A DNA stretch of 64,000 nt from an uncultured Woeseiaceae bacterium (GTDB lineage Bacteria > Pseudomonadota > Gammaproteobacteria > Steroidobacterales > Woeseiaceae). The translations under genes were made by a program, and so were the position numbers. Of the stretch, positions 51,819-62,200 are shown piece by piece (within the stretch, counting starts at the first letter, position 1; each line of letters starts with the position of its first letter). The notes under the pieces are model-generated. The model searched no databases, was not told the DNA's origin, and worked only from the letters and a program-made list of their open reading frames with translations. Location of the stretch: the NCBI GenBank assembly GCA_947258565.1, contig CAMYJB010000001.1, positions 1 to 64,000 of the forward strand, in the 5' to 3' direction.

Positions 51819-54599
51819 CTACTCGATCGCGAACATCATCCGCACGCCGGCGCGCTTCTCGACGGCCTGCCCGTTCTCGATGACGGGCTCGAACTTCCAC
51901 TTACTGACAGCTCGCGTAGCGGAGTCGACGAAAGTGTCGCCCGGCTCCGATCCGATTACCTCGACGTTTGATACGCTGCCATCGAACGCCACCGTAAACA
52001 CGACGTCCACCCACCCTGAGATGCTGCGTCTTTCCGCGGAGCGCGGATAGCGGGGGGCAACGTACTTCGTGCGATTCAGCGTGCTCGCGGCAACGGGTGC
52101 CTGCTGGCTTACCGGTACCGGTTCGGACGTGTCCTTTGTCGCCTCGGCCGGCTGCGGTGTAGCCGACTCCTCGGCGACGTCCGCAGTGTCCGCCGTTGTC
52201 GAATCCGCCGGGGCTGCATCTGCAGCTGTTGCGGCAGCCGCGGCCGCCGCTGCAGCCGCTGCAGCCGCCGCGGCACGTTGCCGTTCGGCTTCACGTTCAG
52301 CGGCCACGCGTTCTTCCTCGGCGCGCTTCTCTGCTTCCCGGCGTTCCGCCGCGGCTCGACGCTCACGCTCTGCGCGCAGCCGGTCCTGTTCCACGCGCTG
52401 ACGAGCCTCGGCAAGCGCCTTGGTCGATGCAGCGAGTTCCGCGCTTTGCGGATCGAGCTGCCGCGCCTCGGCGAGCAGGGCTTCAGCCGTGCTGAAGCGG
52501 CCGCCATCGATTTCTTCCCGAGCCTGCAAAACAATCTTGCTGGCGACAACGGTGAGCCCGGTTTGCGCAGCGGCATTGCCGGGGTCGTTGCTCAGCGCAA
52601 GCTGGTAGTAGTAACGCGCGTTGTCGTTGGCAGGTGCGGTGAGAGCCCCCTCCTCGAGCTTCTGGCCGGCCAGCGCGAGAACTTCGTCGACGCGCCGCTC
52701 GCTGCGCGCGTTGAGCAATTCCTGCTCGACGGCATCGATCTCACCGTCATCGGCAATGCCGAGGGTACGGGCATCGGCGATGGCCGACGCTGCGTCCCCG
52801 AGGCGATTGTCGCGGATTGCCGTCCTCGCAGAGTCGATGTAATCGCGCAGCTGCAATTGCGACGCCTGTGCCGTCAGGAAGGGCAGCCTCGGGTGCTCCG
52901 GATTCGCGCCTCTGACGCGCTCGAGAGCTGCGGCCGCGTCTTCGGTGCGGTGTTCCAGCAAGGCCGTTTCCGCCATGCCGAGCGCCTCGTCGAGCGTCGC
53001 GGCGAGCTCCGCTGCGGCATAGGCATTGTCCGGAGCGGCGCTGACCGCCGCGATATATAGCTCGATTGCGTTACTGCCCGGCGGGTTGAAGATCTGTCCG
53101 GCATCCCGCGCGAGCCGAGCTTCCTCGAGCAGGTCGTCTACGTTGACGGCCGGCTGCTCACCGGTGCCGCTGAAATCGGACGTGCTCTCGCGGACCGAGG
53201 TGGACGCCGACGGCCGCGGTTCGCTTACCCCGGGTTCGCCAGATCCGCCGAACACCCAGAAGCCGATTGCGGCGATGACAACGACCGCGACCGCGCCGAT
53301 GCCGAGCAACTTCGGGTTAAATGACGACGTATCGCCACTGTCGCCCATCGCAGCAGGCGCGGGCGCCGACGCGGGTACCTCTTTGCCCGGCCCCTTGTCC
53401 TTGTTCCTGCCCGATATCGACTTGGTGACGGTCGAGACGATGCCGGTCATCGTCTCCGTAAAGCTCGAATCTTCGCTGAATGCATCGTCGAGGCCGCCGC
53501 CACTGCCTGCTAGCGAGTCGCTCTTCGTGGCCGTTATCGACTTTGCGGCCCTGGATTTCTTATCGGGGGCGGGTTTCGATTTTGCCGCCGCAGGCCCGGC
53601 CGGTGTCGCTTTCTTCGGTTCGGGCCGCGTTTTCGGCTTCCGCGGCGCAGCGGCTGCCTTGCCCGTCGTCTTGAAGGCCGAGTTCGGCGCTTCGAGATGG
53701 TACTTGACCGACGCCTCGACCGCGAGCCGCGCGCGGCCCGGCGAGACCGGCTTCAACAGGAAGCGGTAGACCTTGCCGCGGTTGATGAGGTCCATGAGCA
53801 TCTCGCCGTCGTCGCGGCGACCCGCAACGATAGCGACCAGACGCTTGCGCAGGCTGCGCAGGTGCTCCGTCAGCTTCTCGACCTTGTCACCGACCATCGC
53901 GGCATCGACGACGGCCACGCCGACCTTGTTCTTGCGGACGGCTTCTTCCGCCTGCTTGAGCGTATTGGCGTAGTGCACGTTGTGCACGCCCCGAGACGAT
54001 TCCTTGATCGTCGTCAGGAATTCCTGGTCCTGCGTGATGACCAGCACGTCGACTGTCGCCGTCCCGACGGCCGCGGCGGACACCTTCTTCGGATCCAGGA
54101 CGGGCAGTTGTCCCGTCGCATCGGTGATGATCGAGGATCCGTTCTCGGACGTTTCCATGATGATGTGTTCGGACACGGGTTCGTCCGGCTCGGCACGCGT
54201 GTCGTTCGCGGAGTCCGCGAGCGCAAAAAGGCGAGACTGCTGGGTGGCATTGTCGATGAGCGCCCGCAGGTGAGCAGGGTCGACTCCGCCGCGAATGACC
54301 TGGAAGACTTCTTTCTCGCCGACGAGGGCTTCGTTGCTGTCGCCGGCGAGGAGGATTCCGATCGTTTCGGGTGAACGTTTCTTGGCTTCTCGGAGCGCCT
54401 CGGCACCGCTCATGCCGGGCAGCTTCTGTGCCGAAACGATCACGTGGATGGGGGTTTCCCCCAGCGTCGTCAGTGCTTCCGTGCCCGTCTTGGCACAGTG
54501 AACCGTATAACGATCGTCGAAACCCGAACTGAACTTGTCCAGGGTGCTCTGCTCGCTATGCAGCAACAAAACCTGTGTTTTGTATTGGTTCAAAGACAC
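51819..54599 (-). CDS. Receiver-receiver-TM-TPR-coiled-coil-TonB fusion protein
   Basis: The 926-residue protein has an unusual order. Residues 1-120 are a receiver-like domain (QVLLLHSEQSTLD) in which the phospho-Asp position is Ala (SAQKLPGM). Residues 165-310 are a second receiver-like domain (VDVLVITQDQEF, Asp in VAVVDAAMVG, Lys in FLLKPVS). A basic Pro/Ala/Lys linker follows, then one membrane helix at about 428-448 (LLGIGAVAVVVIAAIGFWVFGG), TPR-like helical repeats (about 490-720), an R/E/A coiled coil (720-779), a run of 15 alanines and a TonB C-terminal domain (about 840-926, YPRSAERRSISGWVDVVFTV). The receivers would be cytoplasmic and the TonB domain periplasmic. GTG 54599 follows GGAGG by 6 nt. 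No ExbB/ExbD genes are near. Confidence 0.85.
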   Translation of the reverse strand: MSLNQYKTQVLLLHSEQSTLDKFSSGFDDRYTVHCAKTGTEALTTLGETPIHVIVSAQKLPGMSGAEALREAKKRSPETIGILLAGDSNEALVGEKEVFQVIRGGVDPAHLRALIDNATQQSRLFALADSANDTRAEPDEPVSEHIIMETSENGSSIITDATGQLPVLDPKKVSAAAVGTATVDVLVITQDQEFLTTIKESSRGVHNVHYANTLKQAEEAVRKNKVGVAVVDAAMVGDKVEKLTEHLRSLRKRLVAIVAGRRDDGEMLMDLINRGKVYRFLLKPVSPGRARLAVEASVKYHLEAPNSAFKTTGKAAAAPRKPKTRPEPKKATPAGPAAAKSKPAPDKKSRAAKSITATKSDSLAGSGGGLDDAFSEDSSFTETMTGIVSTVTKSISGRNKDKGPGKEVPASAPAPAAMGDSGDTSSFNPKLLGIGAVAVVVIAAIGFWVFGGSGEPGVSEPRPSASTSVRESTSDFSGTGEQPAVNVDDLLEEARLARDAGQIFNPPGSNAIELYIAAVSAAPDNAYAAAELAATLDEALGMAETALLEHRTEDAAAALERVRGANPEHPRLPFLTAQASQLQLRDYIDSARTAIRDNRLGDAASAIADARTLGIADDGEIDAVEQELLNARSERRVDEVLALAGQKLEEGALTAPANDNARYYYQLALSNDPGNAAAQTGLTVVASKIVLQAREEIDGGRFSTAEALLAEARQLDPQSAELAASTKALAEARQRVEQDRLRAERERRAAAERREAEKRAEEERVAAEREAERQRAAAAAAAAAAAAAAATAADAAPADSTTADTADVAEESATPQPAEATKDTSEPVPVSQQAPVAASTLNRTKYVAPRYPRSAERRSISGWVDVVFTVAFDGSVSNVEVIGSEPGDTFVDSATRAVSKWKFEPVIENGQAVEKRAGVRMMFAIE

Positions 54600-54974
54600 C
54601 GACGTCCTCCACAGACTTTATGTCTAATCGTGCGCGTACTCCTTGCGTGCTCGAAGTATATCCCCCGGTTTACGGTTAAATGTCGCCGCGCACCGACATA
54701 TTCCTTAATCTGTGACGCGGCGCACAGTGAAAGTGCAGGGCGCGTCACAGTTGGCTTTCGCCCGGTCAGGATGGTTTCGACGGAGACGTTTTCGGGGCCA
54801 TCGAGCGGGGCATTTGTCTCCCTCATGGCTCGCTTCGCTGCGCTTTACTTCGGTCGAAAAACGCCCCGCTCGATGGCCGATTCCAACTGCTCGACTCAGT
54901 CGCAGGAGCGAATCGCGACCCGCGATCGCGCGCCGAGGCGCGCGCCTTCGGCTCGTATCCGGGCCGATAAACCA
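54600..54974. other. 375-bp gap: promoter elements and two inverted repeats, no gene
   Basis: No convincing gene lies here. On the minus strand, TATACT at 54655-54660 is a likely -10 for the TonB-fusion gene, with a weak -35. A TGTGA-N6-GCACA sequence at 54711-54726 resembles a CRP/Vfr half-symmetric site about 70 bp upstream of the implied start. Perfect 10-bp arms (54710-54719 and 54741-54750) enclose it. A larger inverted repeat is at 54796-54878. The stretch 54927-54944 forms a GC-only stem with no T-run and is not a proper terminator for thrS. Confidence 0.5.
54796..54878. repeat. 16-bp perfect inverted repeat with 51-nt centre
   Basis: Bases 54796-54811 (GGCCATCGAGCGGGGC) and 54863-54878 are exact reverse complements. 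The centre contains a short CGCTTCGCTGCG-type run. GGAGAC (54782-54787) and GTCTCC (54816-54821) could pair instead and would compete with the long stem. The element lies in the gap between thrS and the TonB-fusion gene. It may be a REP/MITE-like element or a structured RNA; no homology evidence is available from one copy. Confidence 0.7.
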
Positions 54975-56888
54975 TCAGAAGCGCTCCCGGATCTCGGTCT
55001 CGAGGGTGCTGAGGGCCTCGTCGAGCGGCAGCACCGTCTGTTGCTTGGAGCCGAGACGGCGCATCGCGACGGAGCGATTCTCGACCTCGCGCTGACCGAC
55101 GGCGAGCAGCACCGGCACCTTCGCGACGCTGTGCTCGCGGACCTTGTACGAGATCTTCTCGTTCCTGAGGTCGGCTTCGGCACGCAGCCCGCGCGCGTTG
55201 AATTCGGCGACGACCGCCTGCGCGTAATCATCCGCATCCGACGTGATCGTGAGGACTTTCACCTGCACGGGCGCGAGCCACAGCGGCAGGTTGCCGGCGT
55301 GATGCTCGATGAGAATGCCGATGAAGCGTTCCAGGGAGCCGAACATGGCCCGGTGAAGCATCACCGGCAGATGCTTCTCGCCGTCCTCGCCGATATAGGT
55401 TGCCCCGAGACGTCCCGGCATGTTGAGGTCCACCTGCAAGGTGCCGCACTGCCAGTCGCGCCCGATCGCGTCGCGCAGGACGAATTCGAGCTTCGGCCCG
55501 TAGAACGCGCCTTCCCCGGGGTTGTGGGTGTAGTCGAGCCCGGCGACTTCGAGCGCTTTGAGAAGCGCGGCTTCCGACTGGTCCCAGACCTCGTCTTCGC
55601 CGACACGGACCTCAGGGCGATCCGCAAACTTGATGCGCACGTCCTCGAATCCGAAGTCACGGTAGATGCCGAGAATCAGCTCGCAGACCGCGATCGACTC
55701 CTCGGTGATTTGCTCGGCCGTGCAGAAGATGTGTGCGTCATCCTGGGTGAACGCGCGCACCCGCATCATGCCGTGCAGCGCGCCCGACGGCTCGTAGCGA
55801 TGGCACTTGCCGAACTCGGCGAGGCGCACCGGCAGGTCGCGATAACTGGTAATGCCCTGTTTGAAGATCTGCACGTGGCCTGGGCAGTTCATCGGCTTGA
55901 TGGCGAAGTGCCGGCCGTCGACCGTCTCGGTCGTAAACATGTTCTCGCCGAATGCTTCGAGGTGGCCCGACTTCTCCCACAAACTCGTGCTCATTAGTTC
56001 GGGTGTGTTGATCTCGCGGTAGCCGGCATCGTTCTGTTTTTGCCGCATGTAGCCGATGAGGTTCTGGTACAGCGCCCATCCCTTCGGGTGCCAGAATACC
56101 GCGCCGGGCGCCTCTTCCTGGAAGTGAAAGAGGTCCATGACGCGCCCCAGGCGGCGGTGATCGCGTCTCTCCGCTTCCTCGAGCATGTGCAGGTACTGGC
56201 GCAGCTGCTTGTCGTTCGGCCAGGCGGTGCCGTACACGCGCTGCAGCATCTCGTTCGACGAATCGCCGCGCCAGTAAGCGCCCGACACGTGCGTCAACTT
56301 GAATGATTTGCCGAGCTTTCCGGTGGACGGCAGGTGCGGGCCGCGACAGAGATCGATGAAGTCGCCCTGGCGGTACAGGGTAATCGGTTCGTCGGACGGA
56401 ATGCTCGCGATGATCTCGGCCTTGTACTCTTCGCCGATGCTGCGGAAGAATTGCACGGCTTCGTCGCGATCCCACAACTCGCGCGTAATCGCCTCGTCGC
56501 GGTCGACGATTTCCTTCATGCGCGCTTCGATGACCTGCAGGTCATCCTCGGTGAACGCTTCTTCGCGAGAGAAATCGTAGTAGAAGCCATTCTCGATCGC
56601 CGGCCCGATCGTCACTTGCGTGTCCGGCCAGAGTTCCTTGACCGCCTCTGCGAGCGCATGCGCCGCGTCGTGCCGCAGGAGTTCTATACCCTCATCGGAA
56701 TCGCGCGTGACGATCTCGACGGCAGCATCGTCCTCGATGTCGCGCGTGAGGTCCCACAGCTCGCCGTTGACGCGTACGGCGACAGCGTCGCGCGCGAGGC
56801 TCTTGCCGATGCTGGCGGCAATGTCGGCGCCCCGGGTCGCAGCGTCGAAGGGCTTCTCGGAGCCGTCGGGTAGGGTAATTGTCGGCAT
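54975..56888 (-). CDS. thrS: Threonyl-tRNA synthetase
   Basis: The 637-residue class II synthetase has an N-terminal TGS domain ([15 protein letters not shown]), the editing domain with [17 protein letters not shown] and [10 protein letters not shown], and a catalytic core with [45 protein letters not shown], and [16 protein letters not shown], then the anticodon-binding domain. Zinc ligands (C in NCPGH, two His) are present. The frame runs to 57482, but ATG 56888 starts the TGS domain. The usual downstream infC-rpmI-rplT genes are absent. Confidence 0.97.
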   Translation of the reverse strand: MPTITLPDGSEKPFDAATRGADIAASIGKSLARDAVAVRVNGELWDLTRDIEDDAAVEIVTRDSDEGIELLRHDAAHALAEAVKELWPDTQVTIGPAIENGFYYDFSREEAFTEDDLQVIEARMKEIVDRDEAITRELWDRDEAVQFFRSIGEEYKAEIIASIPSDEPITLYRQGDFIDLCRGPHLPSTGKLGKSFKLTHVSGAYWRGDSSNEMLQRVYGTAWPNDKQLRQYLHMLEEAERRDHRRLGRVMDLFHFQEEAPGAVFWHPKGWALYQNLIGYMRQKQNDAGYREINTPELMSTSLWEKSGHLEAFGENMFTTETVDGRHFAIKPMNCPGHVQIFKQGITSYRDLPVRLAEFGKCHRYEPSGALHGMMRVRAFTQDDAHIFCTAEQITEESIAVCELILGIYRDFGFEDVRIKFADRPEVRVGEDEVWDQSEAALLKALEVAGLDYTHNPGEGAFYGPKLEFVLRDAIGRDWQCGTLQVDLNMPGRLGATYIGEDGEKHLPVMLHRAMFGSLERFIGILIEHHAGNLPLWLAPVQVKVLTITSDADDYAQAVVAEFNARGLRAEADLRNEKISYKVREHSVAKVPVLLAVGQREVENRSVAMRRLGSKQQTVLPLDEALSTLETEIRERF

Positions 56889-56969
56889 GTCGCTTGTAGT
56901 CTGTTCATTGCCCGCGAGAACGGCGCGCCATTGTACAATTGGTTCCCGGTATAAGACACCCACCCATCG

Positions 56970-57458
56970 ATGAGCAACGTTCAGGATCCATTGCCGCCGG
57001 CCGGCCACGACCACGACAGCTGCGTGTCCGCCGCAATCGAAACGGCTGAGCAGCTCTGCCGCGAACGCGGTCTGCGATTCACGGCATTGCGCCGGCGGGT
57101 GCTGACACTGGTGTGGGACAGCCATAAGCCCATCGGTGCCTACGATATCCTCGACAAGCTCCGCAGCGAGGGCAGGGCGGCCGCGCCGCCGACGGTCTAC
57201 AGGGCACTCGATTTCCTGATCGAGGCAGGCCTGGTACACAGGCTGGACTCGCTCAATGCATTCATCGGCTGCCCGGACCCGGCCCGCTCGCACGCGGGAC
57301 AGTTCCTGATCTGCCGCCGTTGCCGTACCGTGCTGGAGCTTGACGATCCCGACATCGATGCTGTCGTCGCGAAAAAGGCCGAGCGGCTCGGATTTACATC
57401 TGTGCACCAGATGCTCGAAGTACAGGGTCTTTGCGCGAACTGCGGCGGGAGTGACTAG
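56970..57458 (+). CDS. zur: Fur-family zinc uptake regulator Zur
   Basis: The 162-residue Fur-family repressor has a winged helix ([50 protein letters not shown]) and a dimerisation domain with two structural cysteine pairs (CRRC, CANC) and [11 protein letters not shown] as in Zur rather than Fur. A histidine-rich start (HDHDSC) is present. It would repress zinc uptake genes when zinc is ample. It diverges from thrS across 81 bp; ATTGTACAAT (56930-56939) is a small palindrome there. Confidence 0.9.
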   Translation: MSNVQDPLPPAGHDHDSCVSAAIETAEQLCRERGLRFTALRRRVLTLVWDSHKPIGAYDILDKLRSEGRAAAPPTVYRALDFLIEAGLVHRLDSLNAFIGCPDPARSHAGQFLICRRCRTVLELDDPDIDAVVAKKAERLGFTSVHQMLEVQGLCANCGGSD

Positions 57459-57514
57459 GCGCAGCCGCGACTTCGCGTACAATACCGCCCGGTCGAAACC
57501 AGCGAAATGAATCG

Positions 57515-59194
57515 ATGAGCGAAGCGCCGCGGGACTTCATCCGCCAGATCATCCATGACGACCTCGATTCCGGGAAGCACGACGAAATCGTCACGCGCTT
57601 TCCGCCGGAACCCAATGGCTACCTGCACATCGGTCACGTCATGTCGATCTGCCTGAATTTCGGTGTCGCCGCCGAGACGGGAGGGCGTACTTTCCTGCGC
57701 TACGACGACACCAATCCGCACAAGGAAGACCAGGAGTACGTCGACGCCATCGAGCGGGACGTCCACTGGCTGGGATTCGACTGGGGAGAGCGCCTGACGC
57801 ACGCGTCGGACTATTTCGGGCAGCTGTACGAGGCGGCCGAGAAGCTCGTCGAAATGGGCCTGGCCTACGTGGACTCGCTGAGCGCGGAGGAGATTCGTGC
57901 GCACCGGGGGACACTGACCGAGCCCGGCACCAACAGCCCGTATCGCGATCGCGCCGTCGACGAAAATCTCGACCTGTTCCGCCGCATGCGCGCGGGCGAA
58001 TTCGCCGACGGCGAGCACGTGCTGCGGGCGAAGATCGACATGGCGTCGCCCAACATGAACCTGCGCGACCCCGCGCTCTATCGTATCCGCCATATCGACC
58101 ACCAGCGCACGGGCGACACCTGGTGCATCTACCCGATGTACGACTTTGCGCACACGCTGTCCGACGCCTTCGAGCACATTACGCACTCGCTGTGCACGCT
58201 CGAGTTCGAGGATCACCGGCCCCTGTACGACTGGTTTCTCGACCAGCTCGAGCCGCCGCACCGGCCGCGGCAGATCGAGTTCTCGCGCCTGAATCTCGCC
58301 TACACGATCACGAGTAAACGCAAGCTCGGGATGATGATCGAGAACGGCGTGGTGAGCGGCTGGGGCGACCCGCGCATGCCGACGATCGCGGGCATGCGCA
58401 GGCGCGGTTACCCGGCAACCGCGTTGCGCGATTTCGTGAAGCGCGGTGGCGTCACCAAGAAGGACAAGCTCATCGAGATGGGCGTGCTCGAGAACAGCGT
58501 CCGCGAGGTGCTCGGTGTCGAGGCAGAGCGCCGCATGGCCGTGCTGAAACCACTCAAAGTTGTTTTGACCAATTACCCGAAAGGTCAGGTCGAGATGATG
58601 GAGGCGATGAACCATCCGAATCGGCCCGAGTTGGGGACGCGCGAGGTTCCGTTCTCCAGAGAGGTCTGGATCGAGCAGGATGACTTCATGGAAGAGGCAC
58701 CTCGCAAGTTCTTCCGCCTGAAGCCCGGCGGTGAAGTTCGGCTCCGGAATGCCTACATCATCCAGTGCGACGAAGTCATCAAGGACGACGACGGCAACGT
58801 TGTCGAATTGCGCTGCAGCTACGACCCCGATACGCGCAGCGGCACGGGCACGAGCGATCGCAAGGTCAAGGGCACGATTCACTGGGTGTCGGCGGCTCAC
58901 GCCGTACTCGCCACAGTGCGCCTCTACGATCGCCTGTTTACGGTGCCGAACCCGAATGCGGTGGATGATTTCATGGACGTGCTCAACCCGGATTCACTGG
59001 AGACCGTGCAGGCCATGCTCGAACCATCGCTTGCGACACTCGAGCCGGGCGACGCCGTACAGTTCGAGCGGCTTGGCTACTTCTGCCCGGACTCCGAAGA
59101 TCACTCGTCGCCCGATCGGGTTTTCAACCGCATCGTGACCTTAAGGGATTCCTGGGCGAAGATCGAAAAACAGGCGATGCAGGGGCAGAATTGA
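57515..59194 (+). CDS. glnS: Glutaminyl-tRNA synthetase
   Basis: The 559-residue class I synthetase has the HIGH motif in [11 protein letters not shown] (residues 38-41), the KMSKS-equivalent TSKRKL, and the GlnRS-specific [23 protein letters not shown]. The C-terminal anticodon-binding beta-barrels are complete ([23 protein letters not shown]). GlnRS of this type is typical of gamma- and betaproteobacteria. It follows zur by 56 nt. Confidence 0.97.
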   Translation: MSEAPRDFIRQIIHDDLDSGKHDEIVTRFPPEPNGYLHIGHVMSICLNFGVAAETGGRTFLRYDDTNPHKEDQEYVDAIERDVHWLGFDWGERLTHASDYFGQLYEAAEKLVEMGLAYVDSLSAEEIRAHRGTLTEPGTNSPYRDRAVDENLDLFRRMRAGEFADGEHVLRAKIDMASPNMNLRDPALYRIRHIDHQRTGDTWCIYPMYDFAHTLSDAFEHITHSLCTLEFEDHRPLYDWFLDQLEPPHRPRQIEFSRLNLAYTITSKRKLGMMIENGVVSGWGDPRMPTIAGMRRRGYPATALRDFVKRGGVTKKDKLIEMGVLENSVREVLGVEAERRMAVLKPLKVVLTNYPKGQVEMMEAMNHPNRPELGTREVPFSREVWIEQDDFMEEAPRKFFRLKPGGEVRLRNAYIIQCDEVIKDDDGNVVELRCSYDPDTRSGTGTSDRKVKGTIHWVSAAHAVLATVRLYDRLFTVPNPNAVDDFMDVLNPDSLETVQAMLEPSLATLEPGDAVQFERLGYFCPDSEDHSSPDRVFNRIVTLRDSWAKIEKQAMQGQN

Positions 59195-59206
59195 GGTCCG
59201 ACCGGT

Positions 59207-62200
59207 TCACTTCTCGAAACGATAGCTGAGGTCCACGCCGGATTCCCGCTGGCCGGACGTCGCCGTTATACCGAAACCTCGCTTCAGGTCGTAGCGGACG
59301 CGTACCACGTTCTCGTTGTCGAAGAGGCCGATGCCGTAGCTGGCGTAGACGCGCGGCGCGATGTAGGTGCCGAAGTCCACCGCGCCGATGCCGCGCTCGT
59401 AGTCGAAGTCGCTGCCGGTCACGAGCAGGGTGAGGGCCCGTTCCTCGGTTGTGATCGGTATGGTGTAGGCCTCAATCGTCGGACGCGAGATCGAGCCGGC
59501 GACGAGCACGCCGGCGCGGCGCACCGGGGTGTTGCCGAAAATCTCGCGTTCCGCGCGTATGCGCAGGTAGGGGTCGTCGGCCGGCACGTCGGGGAACTGC
59601 ACCGCACCCTCTGTGATCTCCAGCCTTTGTCCAAGTGCGAGGATCTCCCCGTCCACGGTGAATTGCCCGTTCGCCATCGGTATCGGGTCGCCGCTCCAGG
59701 TAAGCAGGGTACTGCCCGTAACCGAGGTTTCGACGACGCCGAGATCGACAATGACGTCATCGCCCAGTGAAACGTCCAGCGATCCGAGGATCCGCAGGGC
59801 AGCGCGTTGTGCATCGTCCGTTGCAATCTCGTCAGGCAGTTCGCCCGCAACGATGACGACGTCCTCGCTCTCATAGACGCGGCTGGTGCCCAGGGTGCTG
59901 GGCACTATTCGAGCCCGCGGGAATGCCAGGGTCCCGTTGATCTCGAGTTCGTCGCGGTCGAAATTGACCCGCACATCGGTATTCGCGATCGCCTTCACGT
60001 CCGGCACGTCGACGAGCGTCAGGTTGTGGCCGCGCAGCGTGACTTCGAGCCCGGGCGTATCCGAGCGGGCCTGGTCCGCGCGTGTACGGATTTGCCCGCG
60101 ACCCTCGCCGGCGCGAAACGAGCCCATCACTTCCATCTCGCCGTGCTCCTGCAGTTCGCTGCGAAGGTCTATCTCCTCGAGCCTGAGGCCGATGGGAAGG
60201 TAACTCAGGCTGCCGTCCTCGAGCGCGACGGTCCCGGTAACCACCGGTGTATCGAGGGTACCGCCAATGTCGATGTTCGCGCGCAAGGCGCCTCGCGCAT
60301 CGTCGAGCACGGGCACGAACGGCAGAACAATCCCGATGTCCGCGAGATCGATGTCGATACTGCCATCGAGGCCTGCTGCGCCCGTCTCCGCGACGTCCAG
60401 TACCTGGAACTCGGCCGCGACCTGGCCCTGCCCCGGCAGCGGCACATCCACGATCCCGCCACGTAAGTCGTAGCCGTCAACGTCGAAGCCGAGTCGCGAT
60501 GGGCCCGTCGTCAGCTCGCGGTCCGGATCATCGAGGCTGACGATGGTGCCGGCCGTCATCGCGAGATCGGTGCGTCCGCCGGACTTGCCGTCAGGTCCGG
60601 CGTGCCAGCTGAATTCGCCGCTGACGACCTGGTCGAAGCTGAGCCGCGTGTCGACGAAGACATTGATGAGGTCGACGGGAACCGCTGACAATCGGGCCGC
60701 GAGGTCGAGACCACCGTCGGCGGTCCAGCGGCCGTCCGCACACGCGCCGATTCCGCGTGCCCCGGTCATGCAGAGTCGCTCGACGCTTGTACGCCCTTCG
60801 GACAGGGTGACCGGCGCCGGCTCTTCCAATTGCGCATTGAACTCGGGATGACGCGCTTCGAGCCTCGACAGCTCGCCTTGCCACGTCGCTGGTTCATCCC
60901 AGTCGTCGAGTATGCCTCGAAGGGTCAGGCCCGCGCGAAGCTCATGGACGCTTACGTCCAGCTCCACGACCTGGGACCGCAGGCCGGCATCCACGGCAAG
61001 CAGAAATTCACTCCCCTGTAAGTCTTTGTAGACGATCTGTGCAGCAGAGACCTTTGCTTTGATGACGCTCGTTTCGTCATTTTGATCCTCGATCTGCAAC
61101 CCAGCAATCTGCAGGTCCCGATAGCCGAGGCTGTCGGTGTACGCATCGATGCGCAGGAATTGCCCGTCCGGCACGAGCGAGACGGCACCCGCAGCCATGA
61201 TCCCGCCCCGGGCGCCGTCGAGGTAATAGCCGAGCTTGTCGATACTGATATCGTAGGCAAGCCCGTTCTCGGCATAAAGTTGGCCGTCGAGCCGGGCCCG
61301 TGAATCACCGTGCCGCAGCGTCAGGTCGTCAAACGTAATCGCGCCGTCATCGATCTCGATGCGACCGTCAGCAGAGAGCGGCCTGTTGTGGAAGTGCCCG
61401 TTTACCTCGCGCAGCGTTGCGGCGAGTCGCAGCGGCTGCCGCTGCCCCGCGATATCCAGGTTGCCGCTCAGCTCGGCCGGCCAGTCGGGCAGTAGCGAGC
61501 TCGTCTTTATGCTGCTCAGTTGGAGCGCCGCGGCAAACGTCTGCGGTTCCCGCCAGCGGTATTCGGCACTGCCCTTGATCGTGCCGCCGAGTACATCGCC
61601 CTCGACGATGTCCATGCTGGCTTCATCACGGTTCCCTTTGCCGTCGACTGTAAACCGGCCCGGGGGCAGCTGCACGACGTCGAGTTCGACGGTGCCGGCT
61701 GCCGTCCAGGCATCAATCGACCCGCCGAGCGAGAGCTTGCCCACGCGACTCGCCACTCGCGGTTCGGGCCGGCCGACCGGCCAGTGCGCGTTCTGCCAGT
61801 CCAGGTCGGCCGATACTCCGCCGGAGGGTATGTCGTAATCGGCAACGACACCGACCCGCATGTCCGTGCCGGAGAATTCGACGTCGGCTGTGGCAACCAG
61901 GGCCCGTGTGTCGCCCCGCGCAGTTGCCGACAGGGAAACAGGCGGCAGTTCGGCCATCTCATCGCTCAGCGGTAGAGATATGGTCGGCGCATGGACCTCG
62001 ACGTCCCATGCGAGCTCGTTGCCGAGGCCGGTAAGGTGGCCCGTCAACGTGGCCCGGGGTTCGGCGGTAGTGGCCTGCAGCGCCAGCTCGTCGATATAGC
62101 CGCTAACCGTGGCGCTGACGGCGAGCGGATCGTCAATCCTGGTCAGCGCGGGCTTGGCAACGAATTCGATGTCGATGGCGATCTCGTTCCTGCCGTGAAG

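Noticed and set aside
51819..54374. Plus-strand frames antisense to the TonB fusion (for example 52278-53060, 53697-54374)
   Set aside because: They mirror the repetitive Ala/Glu/Arg codons of the real gene and have no recognisable domain.
54590..54826. Minus-strand 78-codon frame ahead of the TonB fusion
   Set aside because: It overlaps the promoter and the start codon of the fusion gene, has no family match and no convincing ribosome-binding site.
54927..54944. GC stem after thrS as an intrinsic terminator
   Set aside because: The loop is too small and no T-run follows on the minus strand.
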